The notes below the pieces were generated by a model. The model ran no database searches, was not told the origin of the DNA, and was given only the letters and a program-made list of their open reading frames with translations. The translations under genes were made by a program, and so were the position numbers. A stretch of 6,767 bases of DNA from an uncultured Shinella sp. (GTDB lineage: Bacteria > Pseudomonadota > Alphaproteobacteria > Rhizobiales > Rhizobiaceae): the NCBI GenBank assembly GCA_946481465.1, contig CAMLOC010000204.1:1-6767 (forward strand), given 5' to 3'. Positions 1-6,362 of this stretch are shown one piece after another (position 1 is the stretch's first letter; the number at the start of each line of letters is the position of its first letter).

Positions 1-510
1 CAGGAGGTCCGGCTCGAACACCAGGGCGCGGGCGATGGCGACGCGCTGCTGCTGGCCGCCGGAAAGCTCGTTGATGCGCCGGCTGCCGTAGCCGCCGAGG
101 CGCACGAGATCGAGATAGCGCTCCACCTTCTCCGGAATGCGGCGCGCGTCGTGGCGGCGCATCTTCAGCGGGAAGGCGACGTTCTCGGCCGCGGTCATGT
201 GGGGGAAGAGCGCCAGCTTCTGGAATACCATGCCGATGGCCCGGCCATGCGGCGGGACGGCGCTGACGGGCTGGCCGTTGATGAAGATCTCGCCGCCGGT
301 CGGCCGGTCGAAGCCGGCGATCATGCGCAGCAGGGTCGTCTTGCCGGAACCCGAGGGCCCGAGAATAGTGAGGAACCGGCCTTTCGGCAGGTCGAAGGAT
401 GCGCTCTTCACGGCATGGACAGTGCCGAAGACCATGCTGACATCCTTGACGGAAACCGCAATCCGGTCGACTTGCTCGACCGCATCCTGCCCGGCATCGA
501 CAACGCCCAT
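1..510 (-). CDS. PotA-like ABC importer ATP-binding protein (N-terminal 170 codons, cut by window edge)
   Basis: This is the ATP-hydrolysing subunit of an ABC importer, expected at the cytoplasmic face of the membrane. Translation of the minus strand from ATG at 510 gives a continuous frame to base 1. Visible motifs are Walker A GPSGSGKTT (residues 51-59), a Q-loop in MVFQKLALFPHMT (Q97) and the ABC signature LSGGQQQR (149-156). Walker B, H-loop and any C-terminal TOBE domain lie outside the window. The Q-loop region (LFPHMTAAENVAFPL) resembles the PotA/FbpC/MalK group, which serves polyamine, iron(III), sulfate and sugar importers; I favour the polyamine-type group, but the substrate cannot be read from an ATPase. 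AGGGG 6-10 bases upstream supports ATG 510. An in-frame GTG (532-534) with the reading frame open between them is an alternative. The gene has its own promoter (611-639) and is separated from the upstream reductase gene by a terminator. Confidence 0.93.
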   Translation of the reverse strand, partial: MGVVDAGQDAVEQVDRIAVSVKDVSMVFGTVHAVKSASFDLPKGRFLTILGPSGSGKTTLLRMIAGFDRPTGGEIFINGQPVSAVPPHGRAIGMVFQKLALFPHMTAAENVAFPLKMRRHDARRIPEKVERYLDLVRLGGYGSRRINELSGGQQQRVAIARALVFEPDLL

Positions 511-607
511 GCTATTCCCCTGTGCTGCCCTCACGGCGACGCGGGGCCGCTGGAAGGCTTCCTCTTGCCGCTCGATCCGCGGGCGTGCGACCGAGCATTC
601 CACGCGG

Positions 608-630
608 TTGTCTATACATATGCATACAAG
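608..630 (-). promoter_or_regulatory. Candidate operator site 1, overlapping the ABC-ATPase promoter
   Basis: The plus strand contains TGTCTATACATATG (609-622) followed by CATACAAG. The 14-mer is identical to one in the reductase/aminotransferase divergent region (1567-1580). The element is an imperfect dyad centred on CATATG (617-622), with TTGT on the left and ACAA on the right at slightly different distances. Its TTGTCTATAC half resembles sites bound by GntR-type regulators of the HutC/PhnF kind; this family suggestion is a guess. Because it covers the -10 and the spacer of the predicted promoter, binding would most simply repress the ABC gene. Confidence 0.6.
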
Positions 631-639
631 CTCCGTCAA
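611..639 (-). promoter_or_regulatory. Predicted sigma70-type promoter of the ABC-ATPase gene
   Basis: Reading the minus strand, a -35 box TTGACG (634-639) is followed by exactly 17 bases and a -10 box TATAGA (611-616). Transcription would begin near 604, leaving a leader of roughly 95 bases before ATG 510. The region is AT-rich compared with its surroundings. The -10 box sits inside the repeated 14-mer. Box quality and spacing are read directly; activity is inferred. Confidence 0.6.
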
Positions 640-697
640 TCGGATTTGCGCATTTTTTGCACCGCAAAGACAAGCGCTTAAAATTTGTGCAAACGCG

Positions 698-718
698 AAA
701 AACCGCGCCCGCAGGGCG
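698..718 (-). terminator. Rho-independent terminator after the reductase gene
   Basis: On the minus strand, 30 bases after the reductase stop codon, a five-pair stem CGCCC / GGGCG with a three-base loop TGC (706-718) is followed by CGG and five Ts (complement of 698-702). The stem is short but fully GC. It would end the reductase transcript before the ABC gene's promoter and operator. Confidence 0.5.
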
Positions 719-747
719 TCACGGCCGAACGGGCAGAGGCGCCGCAG

Positions 748-1515
748 TCAGATCGAGGCAAGGTAGCCGCCGTCGACCGGAATGCAATGGCCGGTGACAT
801 AGGCGGCGGCATCGCTGCACAGGAAAACGGCCACGCCGCCGATATCGCCCTCGCCGCCGAAGCGGCGCTGCGGGATCTTGTCCAGCATCCGCGCCTGCCA
901 GTCCTCGTTCTCGTAGAACGCCTCCGTCATGGCGGTGCGGAAATAGCCGGGCGCGATGGCGTTGACGCGGATGTCGTGCGGCGCCCATTCCGTGGCGAGC
1001 GCCCGCGTCATGCCGAGAAGACCGGATTTCGACGCGCCATAGGGCACGGCGGTCGGGATGCCGACATAGGAGGTCAGCGAGCAGAGGTTGACGATCGCGC
1101 CGCCCCCGGTACCGGCCATGATGCGGCCGGCCGCCTGCGCGCAGAAGAAGGCGCCCTTCAGGTTCGTCGAGAGGATCGATTCCCACAGCGCCTCGTCGAC
1201 ATCGAAGGACGGACGGACATTCTCGAAACCGGCATTGTTGATGAGGATATCGAGGCCGCCGAGCGCATCGGCCGCCGCCTTCACCCCCTCCGCACAGGCC
1301 TGCGGGTCGCGCACGTCCTGCGCCAGCGCCACACAGCGCCGGCCGGCCTTCTCCACCAGCGCCCGGGTCTCGGCAAGACCGTCGAGCGAGCGTGCCGTCA
1401 CGGCAATGTCCGCACCAGCCTCGGCAAGCGCCAGCGCGATGGCCTGACCGATCCCGCGACTGGCCCCCGTGACGAGCGCCCGGCGGCGGGAGAGATCGAA
1501 GATCGGACGGTTCAT
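748..1515 (-). CDS. Short-chain dehydrogenase/reductase (SDR family, classical type)
   Basis: A 255-residue classical SDR, the usual family length, predicted to be a soluble NAD(P)-dependent oxidoreductase acting on an alcohol/carbonyl pair. Visible motifs are the dinucleotide glycine motif TGASRGIG (16-23), D67 after the third strand, NNAG (93-96), N118, and the catalytic S146 with YGASK (Y159, K163). Arg42 directly after the second strand (VTARS), where NAD enzymes usually carry Asp, suggests NADP(H). The C-terminal VDGGY is typical of the FabG-like subgroup, and automated annotation could call it 3-oxoacyl-ACP reductase or gluconate 5-dehydrogenase. The locus has no fatty-acid genes, so a catabolic role alongside the divergent aminotransferase is more likely. 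ATG 1515 is supported by GAGGTG five bases upstream. A palindromic operator candidate lies 53 bases upstream, and a terminator follows the gene. Confidence 0.95.
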   Translation of the reverse strand: MNRPIFDLSRRRALVTGASRGIGQAIALALAEAGADIAVTARSLDGLAETRALVEKAGRRCVALAQDVRDPQACAEGVKAAADALGGLDILINNAGFENVRPSFDVDEALWESILSTNLKGAFFCAQAAGRIMAGTGGGAIVNLCSLTSYVGIPTAVPYGASKSGLLGMTRALATEWAPHDIRVNAIAPGYFRTAMTEAFYENEDWQARMLDKIPQRRFGGEGDIGGVAVFLCSDAAAYVTGHCIPVDGGYLASI

Positions 1516-1567
1516 GGCGGCACCTCGTTTGGCTTCCTGGCAAATGACAGCACTTCAATGGGAAAAT

Positions 1568-1587
1568 GTCTATACATATGTACAGAC
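1568..1587. promoter_or_regulatory. Candidate operator site 2 in the divergent reductase/aminotransferase region
   Basis: GTCTATACATATGTACAGAC is a 20-bp palindrome centred on CATATG with a single mismatched pair (9 of 10 positions match across the dyad). With the preceding T it contains the 14-mer also found at 609-622. It lies between two divergent genes, 53 bases from the reductase ATG and 54 from the aminotransferase ATG, so one bound dimer could control both. On the minus strand the same TATAGA hexamer as in the ABC promoter is present, but I find no good -35 box for either direction. The regulator is not in the window. Confidence 0.65.
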
Positions 1588-1630
1588 CGAAATTCCCGTC
1601 GTATGAATGCGCATGGCAAACTGATCGCAT

Positions 1631-1634
1631 GGAG
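1631..1634 (+). promoter_or_regulatory. Ribosome binding site deciding the aminotransferase start
   Basis: GGAG lies seven bases before ATG 1642. The in-frame ATG at 1603 has no purine-rich element ahead of it and sits close to the operator, so 1642 is preferred. Using 1603 would add 13 residues. Confidence 0.6.
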
Positions 1635-1641
1635 CCGCAAA

Positions 1642-2751
1642 ATGGCAGACCCTTCAAGCCTGATCCGGGGAGAAATACGCTCGATCGCACCGTACAATGC
1701 CGGGCTGACGCTCGAAGAGGTGCGGGCGACATACCGGGTGGACACCATCGCCAAGCTCGGCTCCAACGAGAACCCCCTCGGCCCCTCCCCGGCATTGCGG
1801 CGCCTGTTTTCCGATATCGGCGAACTTGCCCGGCTCTACCCCGATCCGCAGGGCCGCGCCCTGTGCGCCCGGCTGGCCGACAGCCTCGGCGTTAACGCCG
1901 ACCAGATGATCCTCGGCAACGGTTCGGAGGACCTGATCGGCGTGATCTGCCGCTCGGTCGTGCGCCCCGGCGACACGGTGGCGACGCTCTACCCCTCCTT
2001 CCCGCTGCACGAGGACTACACGACGCTGATGGGCGGCCGGGTCGAGCGCGTGCCGGTGACGGAGGACCTCACCGTCGACATGCCGGCGCTCCTTGCCGCC
2101 GCGGCGCGCAAGCCGCGCATGCTGATGTTCTCCAACCCGATGAACCCGGTCGGCTGCTGGCTGACGCCCGATGCAATGGCACAGGTCGCCGCCGCGCTCG
2201 ACGCCGAGACGCTGCTGGTCGTCGACGAGGCCTATGCCGAATATGCCGCCGGCGACGACTACCCGTCGGCCATCGACATGCTGAACGGCAAGGACATCCC
2301 CTGGGTCGTGCTGCGCACCTTCTCCAAGGCCTATGGCCTTGCGGGCCTTCGCATCGGCTACGGCGTCGTCAGCGACAGCGGTCTGTGCGATTTCTTCAAT
2401 CGTGCCCGCACGCCCTTCAACACCAATGCCATCGCCCAGGCATCCGCGATCGCCGCCCTCGACGATCCGGACCATCTGGCGCGGTCGGTCGCCGCCGCCC
2501 TTGGGGAGCGGGAGCGCATGAAAACGGCCCTTGCCGCCGCCGGCTATCGCATCGCCCCCTCGAAGGGCAACTTCCTCTTCGTCGACGTCGGCAGGGACGC
2601 ATCGGAACTCAACCTGGCGCTGCTTGCGCGCGGCGTCATCGTCAAGCCGTGGAAACAGCCGGGCTTCGAGAGCTTCATCCGCGTCAGCATCGGCGCGCCG
2701 GAGGAGAACGACCATTTCCTCCGCGCGCTCGGGGAGGCGGAAGCCGGATGA
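1642..2751 (+). CDS. PLP-dependent aminotransferase, HisC-like (class I/II)
   Basis: A 369-residue fold-type I aminotransferase, close to the usual HisC length, transferring an amino group between an amino acid or amine and a keto acid with pyridoxal phosphate. The PLP lysine is K229 in FSKAYGLAGLR; R237 follows. Other family positions are SNENPLGPSP (41-50), Y66, D195 and Y198 in VVDEAYAEY, and the C-terminal substrate-carboxylate/phosphate arginine R347 in FIRVSIG. The Asn motif reads NPMNPVG (165-171) instead of the common NPNNPTG. HisC itself makes histidinol phosphate, but many alphaproteobacteria carry several HisC-like paralogues with other substrates. The setting (shared operator, divergent SDR, uptake ATPase, no other his genes) argues for a specialised paralogue rather than the histidine-pathway enzyme, so I give no symbol. 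No terminator is visible after it, and the methyltransferase could be cotranscribed. Confidence 0.93.
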   Translation: MADPSSLIRGEIRSIAPYNAGLTLEEVRATYRVDTIAKLGSNENPLGPSPALRRLFSDIGELARLYPDPQGRALCARLADSLGVNADQMILGNGSEDLIGVICRSVVRPGDTVATLYPSFPLHEDYTTLMGGRVERVPVTEDLTVDMPALLAAAARKPRMLMFSNPMNPVGCWLTPDAMAQVAAALDAETLLVVDEAYAEYAAGDDYPSAIDMLNGKDIPWVVLRTFSKAYGLAGLRIGYGVVSDSGLCDFFNRARTPFNTNAIAQASAIAALDDPDHLARSVAAALGERERMKTALAAAGYRIAPSKGNFLFVDVGRDASELNLALLARGVIVKPWKQPGFESFIRVSIGAPEENDHFLRALGEAEAG

Positions 2752-2787
2752 TCGGCGGCGAATGAGGCTACCCGCGCGCGTCTCCAT

Positions 2788-2797
2788 GTTCTAGAAC
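2788..2797. repeat. Perfect 10-bp palindrome upstream of the methyltransferase
   Basis: GTTCTAGAAC is self-complementary and lies in the 79-bp gap between aminotransferase and methyltransferase, 33 bases before the GTG start. It could be a small operator half-core or chance; no -35/-10 pair is visible around it. Confidence 0.3.
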
Positions 2798-2819
2798 GCC
2801 CCCACGACATGGATGCACC

Positions 2820-2825
2820 GGAGGT
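2820..2825 (+). promoter_or_regulatory. Strong ribosome binding site selecting a GTG start for the methyltransferase
   Basis: GGAGGT is five bases before GTG 2831. The in-frame ATG at 2813 lies upstream of this site and has no Shine-Dalgarno of its own, so the GTG is the better start. Confidence 0.75.
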
Positions 2826-2830
2826 TTGCC

Positions 2831-3529
2831 GTGAGCCAGAACAACAAGACCATCGCCACCTGGTATGTCGATCCGGACGCCGAAGACCGGATGGCCGACG
2901 GCCATGCGCCGATCTGGCGGCACCTGATCGACCTGATCGTCGAGCGCGACCTCAGCCAGAAGAGCGTGCTCGATTTCGGCTGCAACCAGGGTGGCCTCCT
3001 GCGGCATCTCTATGCCATCCGCCCCTTCCGCAAGGCCCTCGGCATCGATATCGCCGAGCAGTCGGTCGCCAAGGCAGAAGCCTTCAAGGGCAACATGCCC
3101 GTCCAGCATGCCGTCGGCGGAACGCTCGAGGGCTGGGTCGAGGAATTCGATCTGGCGATCAGCCATGAGGTGATCTATCTCGTCGAGGATATCGGCGCCC
3201 ATGCCGCCGATATCTTCAAGGCCTTGAAGTCGGGCGGGGTCTATTACGCCGTCACGGGCTGCCACACAGACAATCCGCTCTGGCCGAAGTGGCGCGATCT
3301 CGTCGCCAAGCGCACGAACACGGTCGTCCAGGACCGGTCGGTCACCGACTATGCCAGGGCCTTCGCCAAGGCCGGCTTCGAGGTCTCCGGCCGCAAGCTG
3401 GAATTCGACGGCTTCATCCCGTTCTTCGAGGACGGCTGGACGCCCGACTTCGCCGATGCCATGGACTACTACACGCAGACCAAGGTCGTCTTCCGGCTCG
3501 TCAAGAACCCGGCCGGTGCAGCCTCGTAA
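2831..3529 (+). CDS. Class I SAM-dependent methyltransferase, substrate unknown
   Basis: A 232-residue soluble protein with a Rossmann-type methyltransferase core. Motif I is VLDFGCNQGG (46-55), a variant of the usual DxGxGxG loop; the acidic residue expected to hold the SAM ribose is D73 in LGIDIA; the post-motif strand is FDLAISHEVIYLVED (106-120). A later strand reads GGVYYAVTG (135-143). The C-terminal third (DGFIPFFEDGWTP, 193-205) is aromatic-rich and may shape the substrate pocket. There is no signal peptide or membrane segment. It follows the aminotransferase by 79 bp on the same strand without a visible terminator, so it may share that transcript. Its last 29 bases overlap the convergent ATPase gene. 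Nothing in the sequence identifies the acceptor; it could modify a product of the left-hand locus or be unrelated. Confidence 0.9.
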   Translation: MSQNNKTIATWYVDPDAEDRMADGHAPIWRHLIDLIVERDLSQKSVLDFGCNQGGLLRHLYAIRPFRKALGIDIAEQSVAKAEAFKGNMPVQHAVGGTLEGWVEEFDLAISHEVIYLVEDIGAHAADIFKALKSGGVYYAVTGCHTDNPLWPKWRDLVAKRTNTVVQDRSVTDYARAFAKAGFEVSGRKLEFDGFIPFFEDGWTPDFADAMDYYTQTKVVFRLVKNPAGAAS

Positions 3530-4298
3530 GCTCGACGTCGAAATGGGGCGGCTTGCCGGGCGCGACCTCGACGAACCGCCCCTTCACCCGGAAGGTGCTT
3601 TCGATCAGGCCGCTTTCAGAAAGCGCTCTCGGCGCGCCGTCGAAGCGTAGCTCGCCCCGTTCCAGAAGAGAGATGCGGTCGCTGACGGCGATCGCCTGGT
3701 TGATGTCGTGGATCGCCATCAGGATCGTCACGCCACGCTCGCGGCTGAGACGATGCACGAGGTCCAGCACCTCCACCTGGTAGCCGATGTCGAGGAAGGA
3801 CGTCGGCTCGTCGAGGAGAAGGATCCCCGCCTCCTGCGCCAGCGCCGCCGAAATCCACGCTCGCTGGCGCTCACCCCCGGAGAGTTCCTGCAGCGTCCGG
3901 TCGGAGAAGCTTGTGAGCCCCGTGCTTTCCAGCGCCCATTCGATGGCCGCCTCGTCCTTGCGGTCATAGGAGCGGAACAGGCCGACATGGGGAAAACGGC
4001 CCTGGCGCACGAGCTGGGCGACCGTCATTTCGTCCGGCGCGGCCGGCTGCTGCGGCAGGAAGGCGAGCTTCTTCGCGATGGCGCGCCGCGACAGCGAGGC
4101 GACCGCGACGCCTTCGATTTCGGCCCTGCCGCCCGAGGGCGCGATCAGCCCGGCCAGCGCCTGGAGCGCGGTGCTCTTTCCCGATCCGTTCGGGCCGATG
4201 AGCGCGCGGATCTCCCCCTTTTCCATCGAAAGGGAAAAGTCGGCCAATGCCGTGCGGCGACCATAGCGGACCGACAAATTGGAAGCGCTGAGCGGCAT
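3501..4298 (-). CDS. Iron-siderophore type ABC importer ATP-binding protein (FecE/FhuC-like)
   Basis: The 265-residue ATPase of a ferric-chelate importer, acting as a dimer under the two permeases. All catalytic motifs are present: Walker A GPNGSGKST (35-43), Q-loop LPQQ (81-84), signature LSGGERQRA (139-147), Walker B ILLLDEP (159-165), D-loop SFLD (167-170) and H-loop H197 in AIHDINQAIA. The LPQ(Q) loop, the HVG(L)F-like segment near residue 104 and the HDINQA(I/C)A-type H-loop are characteristic of the FecE/FhuC/BtuD branch. ATG 4298 lies eight bases after the stop of permease 2, with GAGG overlapping that stop codon, so translation is probably coupled. The 3' end overlaps the convergent methyltransferase by 29 bp. 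A heme or cobalamin importer is a less likely alternative. Confidence 0.95.
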   Translation of the reverse strand: MPLSASNLSVRYGRRTALADFSLSMEKGEIRALIGPNGSGKSTALQALAGLIAPSGGRAEIEGVAVASLSRRAIAKKLAFLPQQPAAPDEMTVAQLVRQGRFPHVGLFRSYDRKDEAAIEWALESTGLTSFSDRTLQELSGGERQRAWISAALAQEAGILLLDEPTSFLDIGYQVEVLDLVHRLSRERGVTILMAIHDINQAIAVSDRISLLERGELRFDGAPRALSESGLIESTFRVKGRFVEVAPGKPPHFDVELTRLHRPGS

Positions 4299-4306
4299 GG
4301 GCGACC

Positions 4307-5341
4307 TCACGGAGCCTTGCGCAGGAGCGCAAGCAGGACGGGAACGCCCATCAGGGCGGTGACGACGCCGATCGGCACTTCCTCCGGCCCGCCGGCGAGC
4401 CGGCCGATGAGATCGCCAAGGGTGACGGCGACCGCGCCGAGCACGACGGTGAGCGGAAGGACCAGCGGAAAATGGCGCCCGGCAAGGAAGCGCGCCAGAT
4501 GCGGAACGATGAGGCCGACGAAGACGACCGGCCCGACGGCACCGACGGCGCTGGACGCAAGCGCGCAGGAGACGAGCAGGACGAGCGAGAACTGCCTTTT
4601 GTAGGACAGCCCGAAGGAACGGGCGACCGTCGCATCGAAGCGCAGCAGGATCAGCGGACGGTAGATCAGCGGCAGCATGGCAAGGCCCGCGATCGTGAAG
4701 GGCAGCAGGAAGAGTGCGTGATCCCAGGTCCGGGCGTAAAGACTGCCGGAGAGCCATTCCAGGATGATCTCGATGCGCGCCGAGCCCCACCCGGCGATGA
4801 GGCCGATGGCGAGCGCATGGAGCACCGCGCCGATGGCGATGCCGCAGAGCGTGATGCGCAGCGGGCTGAGGTCGAGGCGGAAGGCGAGGAGGTAGATGAC
4901 CCCGCCCGCGAGCATGCCGCCGGCCATCCCGGCGGGCGGCAGCCAGGCGATCGGCAACTCGTTGACGGAATAGGAATCGGGATTGGCAAGATAGACCGAG
5001 AAGAGGAGGAAGACCGTCACGGTCAGGGTCGCGCCCTGCGAGACCCCCATCAGCGAGGGGTCGGCGAGCGGATTGCGCGTGATGGTCTGGAGGAGCAGGC
5101 CCGCAAGCGCGAACTGCACCCCGGCGAGGATGCCCGTCACGATGCGCGGCAGCCGGATGTCGAGAATGATCGAGCGCGCTTCCGGCGACCCGGTTCCCGT
5201 CAGCGTCGACAGGACGTCCCCGGCGGGGAGGTCGACGATGCCGAGGAAGACGGCGGCGACGAAGGAGAGGAGGACGAGCGCCAGGGCGGCGGGCAGGACC
5301 CACCGGCCGGGCTGGCCGATGGCCGGGGCATTCGCGCTCAT
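4307..5341 (-). CDS. FecCD-family ABC permease, second subunit (iron-siderophore importer)
   Basis: A 344-residue polytopic inner-membrane permease, the normal length for the BtuC/FecCD family (about ten membrane segments). Family landmarks are RLPR (63-66), the NPLADPSLMG motif (90-99), GPVVFVGLIVPHLAR (270-284), and the near-terminal EVPIGVVTALMGVPVL (321-336); the cytoplasmic loop that meets the ATPase in this family is around residues 235-250. It would pair with the adjacent permease to form the translocation channel. Start ATG 5341 overlaps the stop of permease 1 as ATGA, which indicates translational coupling. The N-terminus (to residue 12) is short and hydrophilic before the first membrane segment. 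Substrate is inferred from family and operon only. Confidence 0.95.
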   Translation of the reverse strand: MSANAPAIGQPGRWVLPAALALVLLSFVAAVFLGIVDLPAGDVLSTLTGTGSPEARSIILDIRLPRIVTGILAGVQFALAGLLLQTITRNPLADPSLMGVSQGATLTVTVFLLFSVYLANPDSYSVNELPIAWLPPAGMAGGMLAGGVIYLLAFRLDLSPLRITLCGIAIGAVLHALAIGLIAGWGSARIEIILEWLSGSLYARTWDHALFLLPFTIAGLAMLPLIYRPLILLRFDATVARSFGLSYKRQFSLVLLVSCALASSAVGAVGPVVFVGLIVPHLARFLAGRHFPLVLPLTVVLGAVAVTLGDLIGRLAGGPEEVPIGVVTALMGVPVLLALLRKAP

Positions 5342-6342
5342 GCGCCCTCTCCCTTGAAGTCGAGCCGGCCGCGCTGGATGAGATAGACGAAGAACGGCCC
5401 CCCGAGCAGGGCGGTGACGATGCCGACCGGCAGCTCCTTGGGGATGGCGGCGGTTCGCGCGACGAGATCGGCCGCCGTCACGATCAACGCGCCGACGGCG
5501 GCGGCAAGGCCGATCTCCAGCGCCGTGCCGCGCGGCCGCAGCAGCCGTGCGATATGCGGCGCGGCAAGGCCGACGAACGCCACCGGCCCGGCGACGGGGG
5601 CGACGCCCGCCACGGGGCAGATGCCGAGCAGCAGCAGCACCGGCTTCCAGAACGTGAGTTGCACGCCCATCGCAGCCGCCGAATGGTCGTCGAGGGCGAA
5701 CATTGCGAGGATCCGGTGGAAGAACAAGGCCCCCGCCACCCCGACCAGCACCCATGGCAGCATCTGGAGAAGGTGCCCCCAGGTCCGGCCCGCAAAGCCG
5801 CCGGCCAGCCAGAACAGCAGCGCCGTCGATTGCGGCCCGGCAAACAGCAGCACATAGATCGTGATCGCGCCGAGGAAGAGCGAGACGCTGACGCCGCCGA
5901 GCGCCAGATGGAGCGGATGGCTGCGGCCGCCGCGCGCCACCCAGAAGGTCACCGACGCCGCCGCGAGCCCGCCGGCAAGCCCGACGAGCGGATAATAGGC
6001 GCCCGAAACGGACGGCAGGAAGACGAAGCAGGTGACGATCGGCGCGATCGCCCCGGCGGTGACGCCGGTAATTCCGGGATCGGCGAGCGGATTGCGGGTG
6101 AGCGACTGGAGAAGATAACCCGAGACGGCAAGGCCCGCCCCGGCCGTCGCCGCCGCGAGGCTGCGCGGCAGCCGCAACGTCCATACGAGGATCGCTTCGA
6201 TCTTGCCGTCAGGGCTGAAGAGCGCCCGAAGCACGGCTTCGAAAGACAGCATCCGCGCGCCCGGCATCAGCCCCACCGCGATGACGAGAAGGGTCGCGAC
6301 GACGATAAGGCCGATGGCTATCGAGGATTTGCGTGCGTCCAT
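5338..6342 (-). CDS. FecCD-family ABC permease, first subunit (iron-siderophore importer)
   Basis: A 334-residue polytopic inner-membrane permease. A first membrane segment starts at about residue 8 (IAIGLIVVATLLVIAVGL). Family landmarks are RLPR (57-60), NPLADPGITG (84-93), GPVAFVGLAAPHIAR (252-266), and ELPVGIVTALLGGPFF (303-318). It differs clearly in sequence from the other permease, so the two are expected to form a heterodimer. It starts 20 bases after the stop of the binding-protein gene. ATG 6342 is chosen because it includes the full first membrane segment, although the bases ahead of it (CGACCGACCGCGACGACG on the minus strand) hold no convincing Shine-Dalgarno; re-initiation from the upstream gene is likely. 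Confidence 0.95.
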   Translation of the reverse strand: MDARKSSIAIGLIVVATLLVIAVGLMPGARMLSFEAVLRALFSPDGKIEAILVWTLRLPRSLAAATAGAGLAVSGYLLQSLTRNPLADPGITGVTAGAIAPIVTCFVFLPSVSGAYYPLVGLAGGLAAASVTFWVARGGRSHPLHLALGGVSVSLFLGAITIYVLLFAGPQSTALLFWLAGGFAGRTWGHLLQMLPWVLVGVAGALFFHRILAMFALDDHSAAAMGVQLTFWKPVLLLLGICPVAGVAPVAGPVAFVGLAAPHIARLLRPRGTALEIGLAAAVGALIVTAADLVARTAAIPKELPVGIVTALLGGPFFVYLIQRGRLDFKGEGA

Positions 6343-6362
6343 CGTCGTCGCGGTCGGTCGGT

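Noticed and set aside
137..797. Plus-strand open frames opposite the ABC ATPase.
   Set aside because: The minus-strand frame carries Walker A, Q-loop and signature motifs; the plus-strand frames have none.
685..1641. A long plus-strand open frame continuous with the aminotransferase, suggesting a large fused protein.
   Set aside because: Most of it is antisense to the well-supported SDR gene, it is rich in Arg/Gly/Ala with no motif, and it crosses the operator region. It is a high-GC shadow; the real start is at 1642.
1654..2787. A 377-residue minus-strand open frame opposite the aminotransferase.
   Set aside because: It is antisense to a gene with clear motifs, its composition is typical of reverse-strand GC-rich shadow frames, and no domain is recognisable.
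3545..3582. Inverted repeat GGGGCGG / CCGCCCC downstream of the methyltransferase as a terminator.
   Set aside because: The loop is 24 bases, no T-run follows, and it is inside the ATPase coding sequence; chance is likely in GC-rich DNA.
4299..5303. An open minus-strand frame extending the siderophore ATPase upstream to about 600 residues.
   Set aside because: The added part is a low-complexity Arg/Pro-rich translation of the permease 2 gene in another frame. The ATPase begins at the MPLSASNLS start with a coupled ribosome binding site.
5342..6184. An open frame extending permease 2 upstream to about 625 residues.
   Set aside because: It is a shifted-frame translation of permease 1. The ATGA overlap and normal family length fix the real start at 5341.
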